The translations under genes were made by a program, and so were the position numbers. This document shows, one piece after another, positions 56,163 through 63,230 of a stretch of 64,000 nucleotides of DNA. Under the pieces are notes generated by a model. It searched no databases, had not been told where the DNA came from, and saw only the letters and a program-made list of their open reading frames with translations. Every line of letters begins with the position of its first letter. The first letter of the stretch is position 1. This DNA is from CAMFLJ01 sp963702555 (lineage in GTDB: Bacteria; Actinomycetota; Acidimicrobiia; Acidimicrobiales; Acidimicrobilacustridaceae), in assembly GCA_963702555.1 (NCBI GenBank), contig CAVPCW010000011.1, forward strand, positions 806,001-870,000, in the 5' to 3' direction.

Positions 56163-56428
56163 TGGCCGATTCCGCCGACGCCGAACCGGCCGCCACGACC
56201 GTCCCGGTCGTGCTGTGGCGCCCTGGGTGCGGGTTCTGCCGCATCCTCTTCTCCGGGCTCGAGCGCCACGGCGTCGAGCACACCAGGGTCAACATCTGGG
56301 AGGACGCCGGTGCCCGGCGCATGCTCAACGACCGCATCGGCTCGGAGACGGTGCCGAGCGTGCTCGTCGGCGAGGCGATCATGGTGAACCCGTCGGTCAC
56401 CGATCTGCTCGAGCGCCTCGAGGCCTGA
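56162..56428 (+). CDS. Mycoredoxin/glutaredoxin-like protein
   Basis: 88-aa thioredoxin-fold protein. The redox site is WRPGCGFCRILF, close to the CGYC of mycoredoxin-1; SETVPSVLVGEAIMVNPS gives the cis-Pro loop. Mycoredoxins reduce protein-mycothiol disulfides in actinobacteria. ATG 56162 overlaps the stop of the DsbA-like gene, so they are coexpressed, arguing for a shared pathway. Confidence 0.87.
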   Translation: MADSADAEPAATTVPVVLWRPGCGFCRILFSGLERHGVEHTRVNIWEDAGARRMLNDRIGSETVPSVLVGEAIMVNPSVTDLLERLEA

Positions 56429-56433
56429 GCCGC

Positions 56434-57465
56434 TTGGGAGACGGGCGGCGCACGAGACAGGGGCCCCTGGTGGCGGCGGCGGTGCTGGCCGCGCTGGCCG
56501 CGCTGGCCGGGCTGGCGCTCGTCGGGGCCTCCTGCAGCGGTGGGTCGGGGGGATCGGCCGCGCCGGTCGCCACCGAGGTCTCCACGGCCACCTCGGCCGT
56601 CACGGCGGTCGCGCCGGGCACTGCGGCGGCGCTGTGCGCCGCCCGCCCCGACGAGCCCGCCGGGACGCTCGCCGAGCCCGACCTGGTCGAGGTCTCGGGC
56701 ATCGTCGCCAGCCGCTCGCAGCCCGGGGTGCTCTGGGCCCACAACGACTCCGGCGGCGGAGCGGAGCTGTTCGCCGTGGGGCTCGACGGCGCCGACCGGG
56801 GTCGGGTCGAGGTGGTGGGCGCCGGCGCGGTCGACTGGGAGGACATCGCCCTGCTCGCCGCCGCCGGTGGGGCCACCGACCGGCTGCTGGTCGCCGACAT
56901 CGGCAACAACCCGGGCAGCGGGTCGCGCTCGTCGCGACCGGTGCGCCTCCACCTGATCGACGAGCCCGTGGCCCCTGGACCGGGGTCCACCGACTCGACC
57001 GGGCCGGTCACCTCGGTCGACCTCGTGTACGTCGACGGCCCCCGTGACGCCGAGGCGCTGCTGGCCGATCCGCTCACCGGTGACGTGTTGGTGGTGTCGA
57101 AGCAGTGGGACGGCGCAGGCGCGGGCGTCTACGCCGTGCCGGCGGCCACCTTCTCGGTCGCCGGGCCGGAGCTGGTCACCATGGCCCGGGTCGCCACCGT
57201 CGGCGCCACCGAGGGGTCACTGGTGACGGGGGGCGACATCTCCGCCGACGGCCGCGCCGTCGTGCTGCGCACCTACAGCGCCGTGATCGTGTGGGAGCGC
57301 GACCCGGCGGCCACCGTGGCCGAGACGCTGAGCGGCGCGCCGACCTGCACCGTGACGGTGATCGAGCCCCAGGGAGAGGCCGTGGCCGTGCTGGCCGACG
57401 GGTCGGGTCTGGTCACCGTCTCCGAGGGTGAGGGTGCCCCGGTGCTGGTGCGCCGTGCTCCCTGA
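56434..57465 (+). CDS. Exported beta-propeller-like protein
   Basis: About 343 aa. An N-terminal hydrophobic segment (VAAAVLAALAALAGLALVGA) ends in SCSGGSGGS, which could be a poor lipobox or a cleaved signal. The body consists of short strand repeats (VSGIVASRSQPGVLWAHND, AVDWEDIALLAAAGGATD, LLVADIGNNPGS, RDAEALLADPLTGDVLVVSK), a pattern seen in exported beta-propellers of unknown role. Start TTG 56434 is tentative; GTG 56470 is an alternative. It follows mycoredoxin by 5 nt. Confidence 0.7.
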   Translation: MGDGRRTRQGPLVAAAVLAALAALAGLALVGASCSGGSGGSAAPVATEVSTATSAVTAVAPGTAAALCAARPDEPAGTLAEPDLVEVSGIVASRSQPGVLWAHNDSGGGAELFAVGLDGADRGRVEVVGAGAVDWEDIALLAAAGGATDRLLVADIGNNPGSGSRSSRPVRLHLIDEPVAPGPGSTDSTGPVTSVDLVYVDGPRDAEALLADPLTGDVLVVSKQWDGAGAGVYAVPAATFSVAGPELVTMARVATVGATEGSLVTGGDISADGRAVVLRTYSAVIVWERDPAATVAETLSGAPTCTVTVIEPQGEAVAVLADGSGLVTVSEGEGAPVLVRRAP

Positions 57466-57478
57466 ACCGTGAGCCGGC

Positions 57479-58420
57479 TCAGGGCTCGAGCACGACCTTG
57501 ATGGCGCCGGCCGCCCGGTCGGAGGCCACGGCGAAGGCCTCGGTGGCGGCGTCGAGCGGGAAGCGATGGGTGATGATCGTGCCCGGCAGCTCGGGCCGGG
57601 AGGCGAGCATGGCGGCGGCGACGTCGATGTCACGGGAGGGCCCCGAGCGGTTGTACATGACCGCCGGAACCAACGTGATCTCCTTCATGGTGACCTCGAG
57701 GCCGGGCAGCTCGACCGTGCCGTCCCAGTAGCTGGCCAGGAGCACCACGGTGCCGCCGGGCCGGCAGCGCCGCACCGCGTCGGCGAGGGCCGACGCCGTG
57801 CCCGCCGCCTCGATCACGACGTCGTAGCCGTCGCCGGGCTCGCCGGCACCGAGGCGGGCGGCGGCCTCCTTCTGGCGGTCGTGGCGGGCGACGAGGTCGA
57901 CGCTGGCGCCGGCCGCCTGGGCGGCGACCAGTGCGGTCTGCCCGATGGTGCCGCCGCCGATGACGGCCACGCGGTCGCCGCCGGCGATGCCGCCGCGGCG
58001 CACGCCGTGGACCGCGACGGCGAGGGGCTCGACCAGGCAGCCGTCGGAGACGGCCACCCCCATCGGCAGCGGGCTGAGCGCGGACACCGGCACGAGGCAC
58101 TCCTCGGCCATGCCGCCGTCGTGGCCGACGCCGAACACGATGCCGGGGCCGAGCACGCAGCGGTGGTAGTCGCCGGCGATGCACGAGGGGCACTCGCCGC
58201 AGGGGTCGAGGGGCTCGACGGCGACGGCCCGGCCGTCGGGCAGGAGCCCGGCGAACTCGTGGCCGAACGTGAGGGGCAGGCCCATGGGGAGCAGGTGGAG
58301 GTCGGAGCCGCAGATGCCGGCCGACGCCACCTTCACCACGACGGCGTCGACACCGTCGCTGGTCGGCCGGGGCACGTCGACGACGCGCGCCTGACCCTCG
58401 ATGCACCGCACTGCTCTCAT
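57479..58420 (-). CDS. Zinc-dependent medium-chain alcohol dehydrogenase
   Basis: 313-aa MDR family oxidoreductase. The catalytic zinc site is GICGSDLH (Cys) and GHEFAG (His, Glu); the structural zinc loop is reduced to CGECPSCIAGDYHRC, still with four Cys. The Rossmann motif is VAVIGGGTIGQTALVAAQAAG. It is shorter than typical 340-350 aa enzymes. ATG 58420 has aggggg upstream and a -10-like TACGAT about 30 nt away. Polyol or sugar substrates are likely, not proven. Confidence 0.88.
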   Translation of the reverse strand: MRAVRCIEGQARVVDVPRPTSDGVDAVVVKVASAGICGSDLHLLPMGLPLTFGHEFAGLLPDGRAVAVEPLDPCGECPSCIAGDYHRCVLGPGIVFGVGHDGGMAEECLVPVSALSPLPMGVAVSDGCLVEPLAVAVHGVRRGGIAGGDRVAVIGGGTIGQTALVAAQAAGASVDLVARHDRQKEAAARLGAGEPGDGYDVVIEAAGTASALADAVRRCRPGGTVVLLASYWDGTVELPGLEVTMKEITLVPAVMYNRSGPSRDIDVAAAMLASRPELPGTIITHRFPLDAATEAFAVASDRAAGAIKVVLEP

Positions 58421-58484
58421 GTGTTCCCCCTGGTCGGTCGGGGGGATCGTAGATGCGCCGATGGCGGGCCGAGCGGCCCGGGGC

Positions 58485-58958
58485 TCAGGAGGGCTCGACC
58501 TGCTGGGCGAGGAACAGGGCCTCGCCGAGGGAGGCCACCAGGGCCAGCTGGGTCTCGAGCCAGTCGGCGTGCTCCTCTTCGCCCTCGAGGATGTGCTCGA
58601 GGAGGTCGCGGCTGCCGTGGTCGCCGCGGTCGTAGCAGAGCTCGATGCCGCGGGTGAGGCGCTCGATGGCCTCCTTCTCGACGTCGAGGGCCAGCTGCAG
58701 CTTCTCGGGCACGTCCTCGCCGACCCGGACGGTGCCGAGGCGCTGGAGGTTCGGCACGCCGTCGAGGTAGAGGATCCGCTCGATGAGGGCCTCGGCGTCC
58801 TTCATCTCGTCGATCGACTCGTGCTTGAACTTGGCGCCGAGCTTGTCGTAGCCCCAGTTGTCGCACATCTTGGCGTCGATGAAGTACTGGTTGATCGCCG
58901 TGAGCTCGGCGGTGAGGACCTCGTTGAGGATCTCGATGACCTCGGCGTTGCCTTGCAT
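58485..58958 (-). CDS. bfr: Bacterioferritin, with Asp at ferroxidase position 54
   Basis: 157-aa haem-binding 24-mer ferritin storing iron. E18, E51, E94, E127 and H130 of the di-iron centre and the haem ligand Met52 (DEMKDAEALIERIL) are all present by count, but position 54, His in E. coli and M. tuberculosis proteins, is Asp. The start MQGNAEVIEILNEVLTAEL is typical. It lies 150 bp downstream of the bfd gene on the same strand, behind DtxR/IdeR-like boxes. Confidence 0.93.
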   Translation of the reverse strand: MQGNAEVIEILNEVLTAELTAINQYFIDAKMCDNWGYDKLGAKFKHESIDEMKDAEALIERILYLDGVPNLQRLGTVRVGEDVPEKLQLALDVEKEAIERLTRGIELCYDRGDHGSRDLLEHILEGEEEHADWLETQLALVASLGEALFLAQQVEPS

Positions 58959-59110
58959 GTGGGGGGAGCTCCCTGGGTCGGGGGTGAGATGGTCCCGCGG
59001 GTGGTGCGGGAGAGGCTAGGCCGGTCGGGCCTGGTGGTGGGCGGGTCGTTGGTCCCGTCGTGGCGCGGGCAGTCGCCGGGCGCGCCGGTGGAGCGGGAGC
59101 GACTGGCGGG

Positions 59111-59326
59111 TCAGGCCGCGGCGCCGACCCGGGGCCGGATGCCGCAGACGGTCTCGACGGGCACGTCGAGGTGGCGGGCGACGGTCTCGGCGATGACGGG
59201 CAGGCAGCCGCCGCAGTCGGTGCCGGCGCCGCAGATGTCGGAGACCTCGGGGACGGAGCGGGCGCCGTCGTCGACGACCGCCTCGATGTCCCTGTGGTTC
59301 ACCACCTTGCAGTGGCAGACGATCAC
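59111..59326 (-). CDS. bfd: Bacterioferritin-associated ferredoxin
   Basis: 71-aa [2Fe-2S] protein of the Bfd family, which reduces bacterioferritin to release stored iron. Ligand cysteines are VCHCKVV near the N-terminus and CGAGTDCGGC near residue 40. GTG 59326 is chosen because ggagg lies 4 nt upstream; an ATG 18 nt earlier would include the ribosome site. Two DtxR/IdeR-like palindromes lie 34-126 bp upstream, so it is probably repressed by iron together with bfr. Confidence 0.9.
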   Translation of the reverse strand: MIVCHCKVVNHRDIEAVVDDGARSVPEVSDICGAGTDCGGCLPVIAETVARHLDVPVETVCGIRPRVGAAA

Positions 59327-59359
59327 GTGCCCTCCCGATGTCACCCGACGAGCGTCTGC

Positions 59360-59374
59360 TTAGGTTGCCCTAAC
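59360..59374. promoter_or_regulatory. DtxR/IdeR-like iron box 1
   Basis: TTAGGTTGCCCTAAC, differing at two positions from the core TTAGGTTAGCCTAAC. It lies between a minus-strand TTGACC (59390-59385) and the bfd start, so binding would block transcription. Confidence 0.65.
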
Positions 59375-59393
59375 ATCTCGCATCGGTCAAGCC

Positions 59394-59426
59394 GACCTTT
59401 GGCCCTGCGGAGACTTGCCAAAGGTC
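59394..59426. repeat. 10-bp inverted repeat between the two iron boxes
   Basis: Arms 59394-59403 and 59417-59426 with a 13-nt spacer. It could form a hairpin on the transcript or be an additional operator; it does not resemble the iron box. Confidence 0.5.
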
Positions 59427-59437
59427 CCGAGTCGATG

Positions 59438-59452
59438 TTAGGACTACCTAAC
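59438..59452. promoter_or_regulatory. DtxR/IdeR-like iron box 2
   Basis: TTAGGACTACCTAAC, a perfect TTAGG/CCTAA palindrome with a diverged centre, 78 bp from box 1 centre to centre. The 59327-59541 gap contains only these sites. Confidence 0.5.
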
Positions 59453-59541
59453 ACCTGGCCCGGGTCGTCCACCGTTGAGGGGCGGTCGGCCGACCCGGGC
59501 CGAGGTGCTGCGATCGCCCGCCGCAACGAGGTCGGCCCTGG

Positions 59542-60087
59542 TCAGCGGGGTGGGAGCTCGGCCAGCAGGGCGTACAGCGGGTCGTCGGGCCCCCGGCGGC
59601 TGGGGGTGTGGTCCTGCGGCGTAGGCCAGCGGTTGCCCTCGGCGGGGGCGGTGACCCACTCGGTGGTGGCGATGCGCCGGGCGATCAGCCACGGGCCGCC
59701 GTCACGGCGCTCGAGCCGGTCGAGGTAGCGGAACCCGACGGTGAGGTTCCGCCGCGGGTCGGGGTCGTCGGAGCGGTGGTGGGAGATCCCGTAGGTCTCG
59801 GCGACGGCGACGTCGCCGGCGATCGTGGCCAGGTGGTTGGCCACCAGGTGCATGGTGGCGTCGTACTTCGAGAGGAGGCGGAACGCCCAGGTCACGAACT
59901 CGTCGATGGTGCCGTCGAACGCGCCATGGGTGTCGGTGGCGTCCGGGTGGTAGCAGCCGCGCACCACGTCAGCGTCGAGGCGGTCGATGCCGCGGCAGTA
60001 GCGCAGGATCACCTCGTGCACGGCCTGCTTGTCCAGCAGTTCGGCGAGGGCGGCGGGGTCGGGCCCGGTGGGTGAGGGAAGGGTCAC
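59542..60087 (-). CDS. SnoaL-like (NTF2-fold) domain protein
   Basis: 181-aa protein with the SnoaL_4 cone fold: ALAELLDKQAVHEVILRYCR, GIDRLDADVVRGCYHPDATD with an acidic pair, and GRW-like FRYLDRLERRDGGPWLIARR. Such proteins are isomerases, dehydratases or ring-hydroxylating dioxygenase-like subunits; specific activity cannot be told. GTG 60087 lies 8 nt after TACGCT. Confidence 0.82.
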   Translation of the reverse strand: MTLPSPTGPDPAALAELLDKQAVHEVILRYCRGIDRLDADVVRGCYHPDATDTHGAFDGTIDEFVTWAFRLLSKYDATMHLVANHLATIAGDVAVAETYGISHHRSDDPDPRRNLTVGFRYLDRLERRDGGPWLIARRIATTEWVTAPAEGNRWPTPQDHTPSRRGPDDPLYALLAELPPR

Positions 60088-60095
60088 GTCTGCGG

Positions 60096-60105
60096 AGCGT
60101 AGGTT
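60096..60105. promoter_or_regulatory. Overlapping divergent -10-like elements
   Basis: On the minus strand TACGCT (60101-60096) ends 8 nt before GTG 60087; on the plus strand TAGGTT (60100-60105) points to the glycosyltransferase gene with a leader of about 75 nt. They share the central TA, as at 24922. Confidence 0.35.
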
Positions 60106-60186
60106 CCTGGTATCAACAAGTGGGTCTCCACGGCGGCGATCGGGCACCAGGCCCGTCCCGCACGCCTCGGCGACCGAAGGTTCTCC

Positions 60187-61737
60187 GTGTCCTCTCGCAT
60201 CGCCACCAACGCCTCGGTCGGCGTGATCACCCGCTCCCGCCGCGCCGCGGCGTCCGTGTGGGCTGCGGTCGCGGCGTTGCCGTGGGGCGCGCAGATGGTG
60301 GCCGTCCTCGCCGTCACCACCGTGATCGCCCGCTCGCCCGGCCTGCTCTACAACGGGCTCTTCGACCGCGATGAGGCCTACCTGAGCGTGATGGGCGACG
60401 TCATGCGGGGCGGCGGCACCCTCTACGTCGACGTCATCGACCGCAAGCCGCCGCTCGTCCCGCTCGCCTACGAGCTGGCCCGCAGCCTCAGCGTCGACAT
60501 GCGCATGGTGCGCCTCCTGTGCGCCCTCGCCGTGCTGGCCAACGGGGTGCTCGTGGCCCTGCTCGTGCGCCGGCTCTCGGGCAGCCGCAACGCCGCCCTG
60601 GCCGGCGGGGTGCTGGCCGTGCTCGGCACCGCCTGGTTCCTGCCCGCCGACGCCCAAGCCGCCAACTTCGAGCTGTGGGGCCTCGCCCCCGCCACCGGCG
60701 CGGTGCTGGCCGCGGTCGTCGCGCGCGACAAGGGGGCCACGGCGTGGCGGTGGTTCCTCGCCGCCGGAGCGCTCGTCGCCGTGGCCGCCCACGCCAAGCA
60801 GCCGTACATCGCGGCGGGCCTCCCCGTGGCCTTCGAAGCGGTGCGGGCCCACACCGGTCGGCGCCGCAACGTCGTCGCCGGCGCCGCCGGTGCCGTGTTC
60901 GCCACCCTGCCGCTGCTCCTGCTCGTCGACCTCGGCTCGCTGTGGCGCTGGGCCTGGGCCGACAACGGCGACTACCTCGACGGCGGGCTCTCCACGGCGC
61001 GGGCGCTCGGCGTCGGGCTGGGTCTCACCGTCGTGTTCCTCTGCTTCCACCTGCCGCTGCTCTACGGCTTCTGGGCCGCGGTCACCCGGCGGGTGAAGCT
61101 CGACCCCGCGGTGCTGGTGTGGGCGCTCGCCTCTCTCGCGGTCATCCCGCTCGGGCTGCGCTTCTTCGGCCACTACTACCAGCAGCTCGTGCCGCCCCTG
61201 GCGGTGCTCTCCGGCGTCGCGCTGGCCACGGCCTCGCGATGGGCATGGCGCGTGGTGGGCGCGGCGGCCGCGGTCGCCACGGTCGTGCTGCTCGTGGTGT
61301 CGTTCGCCCACCGGCCCGACCTGACGAACTTCACCGCCCTCGGTCGCTACGTGCAGCGAACCACGGCGCCCGATGACCGCATCCTGGTCTGGGGCGCGCT
61401 GCCCGACGTCTACATCTCGGCCCAGCGCCAGCCCGCCGGCGTGTTCCTCCACGACGGCTACCTCACCGGCAACTGGGCCAGCCGCTCGACCGTGCTCCCG
61501 GCCTCGGTCGTGGGCGAGGAGCCCTACCGCGAGCGGTGGGCGATGTTCTTCGAGGACTTCGCCGGCGACCCGCCGGAGATCGTGATCGACGCCGCCCGCC
61601 CGGGCACCGACTGGGCGGCCTACCCGCCGAGCCGGTACCCCCTCGGGGCCGTCCTCGACCAGTGCTACGACCAGGTCGCCCTGATCGACGGGCTGCCGAT
61701 CTGGCGTCGCGACAACGTCGCCTGCCCGACGCCGTAG
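60187..61737 (+). CDS. PMT/ArnT-like integral-membrane glycosyltransferase
   Basis: 516-aa polytopic protein with about ten helices. The first extracytoplasmic loop has GLFDRDEAYL, an acidic pair typical of GT-C enzymes, and a conserved YVDVIDRKPPLVP follows. The C-terminal 120 residues are a soluble extracytoplasmic domain (DRILVWGALPDVYISAQRQP). These enzymes transfer sugars from lipid carriers to wall polymers or proteins. GTG 60187 has only a weak ribosome site. It could act on exported Thr-rich proteins; that is speculation. Confidence 0.82.
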   Translation: MSSRIATNASVGVITRSRRAAASVWAAVAALPWGAQMVAVLAVTTVIARSPGLLYNGLFDRDEAYLSVMGDVMRGGGTLYVDVIDRKPPLVPLAYELARSLSVDMRMVRLLCALAVLANGVLVALLVRRLSGSRNAALAGGVLAVLGTAWFLPADAQAANFELWGLAPATGAVLAAVVARDKGATAWRWFLAAGALVAVAAHAKQPYIAAGLPVAFEAVRAHTGRRRNVVAGAAGAVFATLPLLLLVDLGSLWRWAWADNGDYLDGGLSTARALGVGLGLTVVFLCFHLPLLYGFWAAVTRRVKLDPAVLVWALASLAVIPLGLRFFGHYYQQLVPPLAVLSGVALATASRWAWRVVGAAAAVATVVLLVVSFAHRPDLTNFTALGRYVQRTTAPDDRILVWGALPDVYISAQRQPAGVFLHDGYLTGNWASRSTVLPASVVGEEPYRERWAMFFEDFAGDPPEIVIDAARPGTDWAAYPPSRYPLGAVLDQCYDQVALIDGLPIWRRDNVACPTP

Positions 61738-61783
61738 GGCCGCTCGCCGGCGGCCGCTCTGACGTCGGGCAGGTCCCGGGTGG

Positions 61784-62542
61784 TCAGTCGACGGCGGTGG
61801 TGCCGCCGTCGACGATGAACGACTGGCCGGTGATGAACGAGGCGCCGCTGCTCAGCAGGAAGGCGACGGGCTCGCCGATCTCGCGGGGCTGGCCGAGGCG
61901 CCCGAGAGGGGCGCTGGCCTGGAAGCCCTCCTGGACGCCGGGGACCTGCAGGGCCGGGGCGAGCATGGGCGTCTCGATGTAGCCGGGGCACACGGCGTTG
62001 ACGCGCACGCCCTGCGGGCCGAGCTGCTGGGCCATCGAGCGCACGGCGCCGAGCATGCCCGCCTTGGACGCGCAGTAGGCGGGGATGGCGGCGTTGCCGA
62101 TCCAGCCCTCGATGGAGGAGATGCCGACCACGGCCGAGCCCGGGTTGGCGGTGAGCTCGGGCAGCAGGGCCTGCACCAGCATCGGGAAGGCGGTGAGGTT
62201 GATGGACAGCACGAAGTCCCAGCCCTCGCGGCTGATGGAGCCCACCGGCTCGGCCAGCACGGTGCCGGCGGCGTGGACGAGGCCGCCGATGGGGCCGACC
62301 GCGGCCCGGCTCTGCTCGATGGCGCCCGGGTAGTTCGCCCCGTCGCTCACGTCGACCCCGAGGCCGACGGTGGCCACGCCGAACGTGGCGGCCAGCTCGG
62401 CGGCGGCGGCCGAGGCTGCGTCGGCGTTGAGGTCCCAGAGCGCGACGGCCCGGCCCTGCTCGGCGAGCGCGGTGGCGCTGGCCAGGCCGATGCCCGAGGC
62501 GCCTCCGGTGACGATGACGGCGGTGGTGACGTCGTTCCCCAT
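61784..62542 (-). CDS. Short-chain dehydrogenase/reductase
   Basis: 252-aa classical SDR. Cofactor motif TGGASGIGLASATAL, NAG-like HAAGTVLAEP, and the catalytic Ser (VVGISSIEGWIG), Tyr and Lys (AYCASKAG). The C-terminus SFITGQSFIVDGGTT is standard. ATG 62542 follows a ggggg stretch. The PadR-type regulator upstream on the same strand may control it. Substrate unknown. Confidence 0.9.
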   Translation of the reverse strand: MGNDVTTAVIVTGGASGIGLASATALAEQGRAVALWDLNADAASAAAAELAATFGVATVGLGVDVSDGANYPGAIEQSRAAVGPIGGLVHAAGTVLAEPVGSISREGWDFVLSINLTAFPMLVQALLPELTANPGSAVVGISSIEGWIGNAAIPAYCASKAGMLGAVRSMAQQLGPQGVRVNAVCPGYIETPMLAPALQVPGVQEGFQASAPLGRLGQPREIGEPVAFLLSSGASFITGQSFIVDGGTTAVD

Positions 62543-62584
62543 GTGTGATCCCCCTGTTGTTGTGATGGTGCGGTGGTGGGCCGC

Positions 62585-63166
62585 TCAGCGGCCGGTGGTG
62601 TCGAGCTCGTCGAGGTCGGCGAGCATCTGGTCGGTGAGGGCGAGCTCGTCCTCGATGCGGCGGCACGTCCACCGGCCGACGAGGGCCGGGTAGGCCCAGT
62701 CCGGCTCGGTGGCGGCGGTGTCGGCCGAGAGGCGGGCGGCCTCGAGGTCGGCCCTCAGGGTGGTCCGGTGGGCCTCGATCTCCTGGCGGAGGCGGTCCGG
62801 TGGGGCCATGTGGCCGAGCCACAGCCGCAGCATCAGGCCGTGCTTGAGCACGGTGGCCTCGGGGTCGGTCTCGACCTGCCAGCGCTCGAGGGCCTCGCGG
62901 CCGGCCGGGGTGATGGCGTAGACCCGCTTGCCCCGGACGTCGTCGCGGGCCACCACGTGGCTCACGACCAGGCCAAGGTCCTCCAGGCGGCGCAGCTCGG
63001 CGTAGATCTGGCTGGTGGCCGGGCTCCAGTAGAAGAACCGGAGGATGGAGTCGGCCCACTGTTTGATGTCGTAGCCGGAGAGCTCGCGCTCGAAGCTCAG
63101 CAGGCCGAGCACCGCCCACGCCGTGGCGGGGATGGCGGGCAGCTCGTTCCCCTCGGCGGCGCTCAC
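62585..63166 (-). CDS. PadR-family transcriptional regulator
   Basis: 193-aa regulator. The winged helix spans residues 15-90 (AWAVLGLLSFERELSGYDIK, SQIYAELRRLEDLGLVV, KRVYAITPAGREALERW), and the C-terminal coiled region serves for dimerisation (Vir-type, long form). GTG 63166 lies inside a ccgGTG context without a strong ribosome site. It is 42 nt upstream of the SDR gene, probable target or partner. Confidence 0.88.
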   Translation of the reverse strand: MSAAEGNELPAIPATAWAVLGLLSFERELSGYDIKQWADSILRFFYWSPATSQIYAELRRLEDLGLVVSHVVARDDVRGKRVYAITPAGREALERWQVETDPEATVLKHGLMLRLWLGHMAPPDRLRQEIEAHRTTLRADLEAARLSADTAATEPDWAYPALVGRWTCRRIEDELALTDQMLADLDELDTTGR

Positions 63167-63230
63167 CGGTTCATCCCACCACAGGCCCGATCGACCTTCA
63201 ACCAGGACTACTCCGGTTCGTCTCTCGTGG

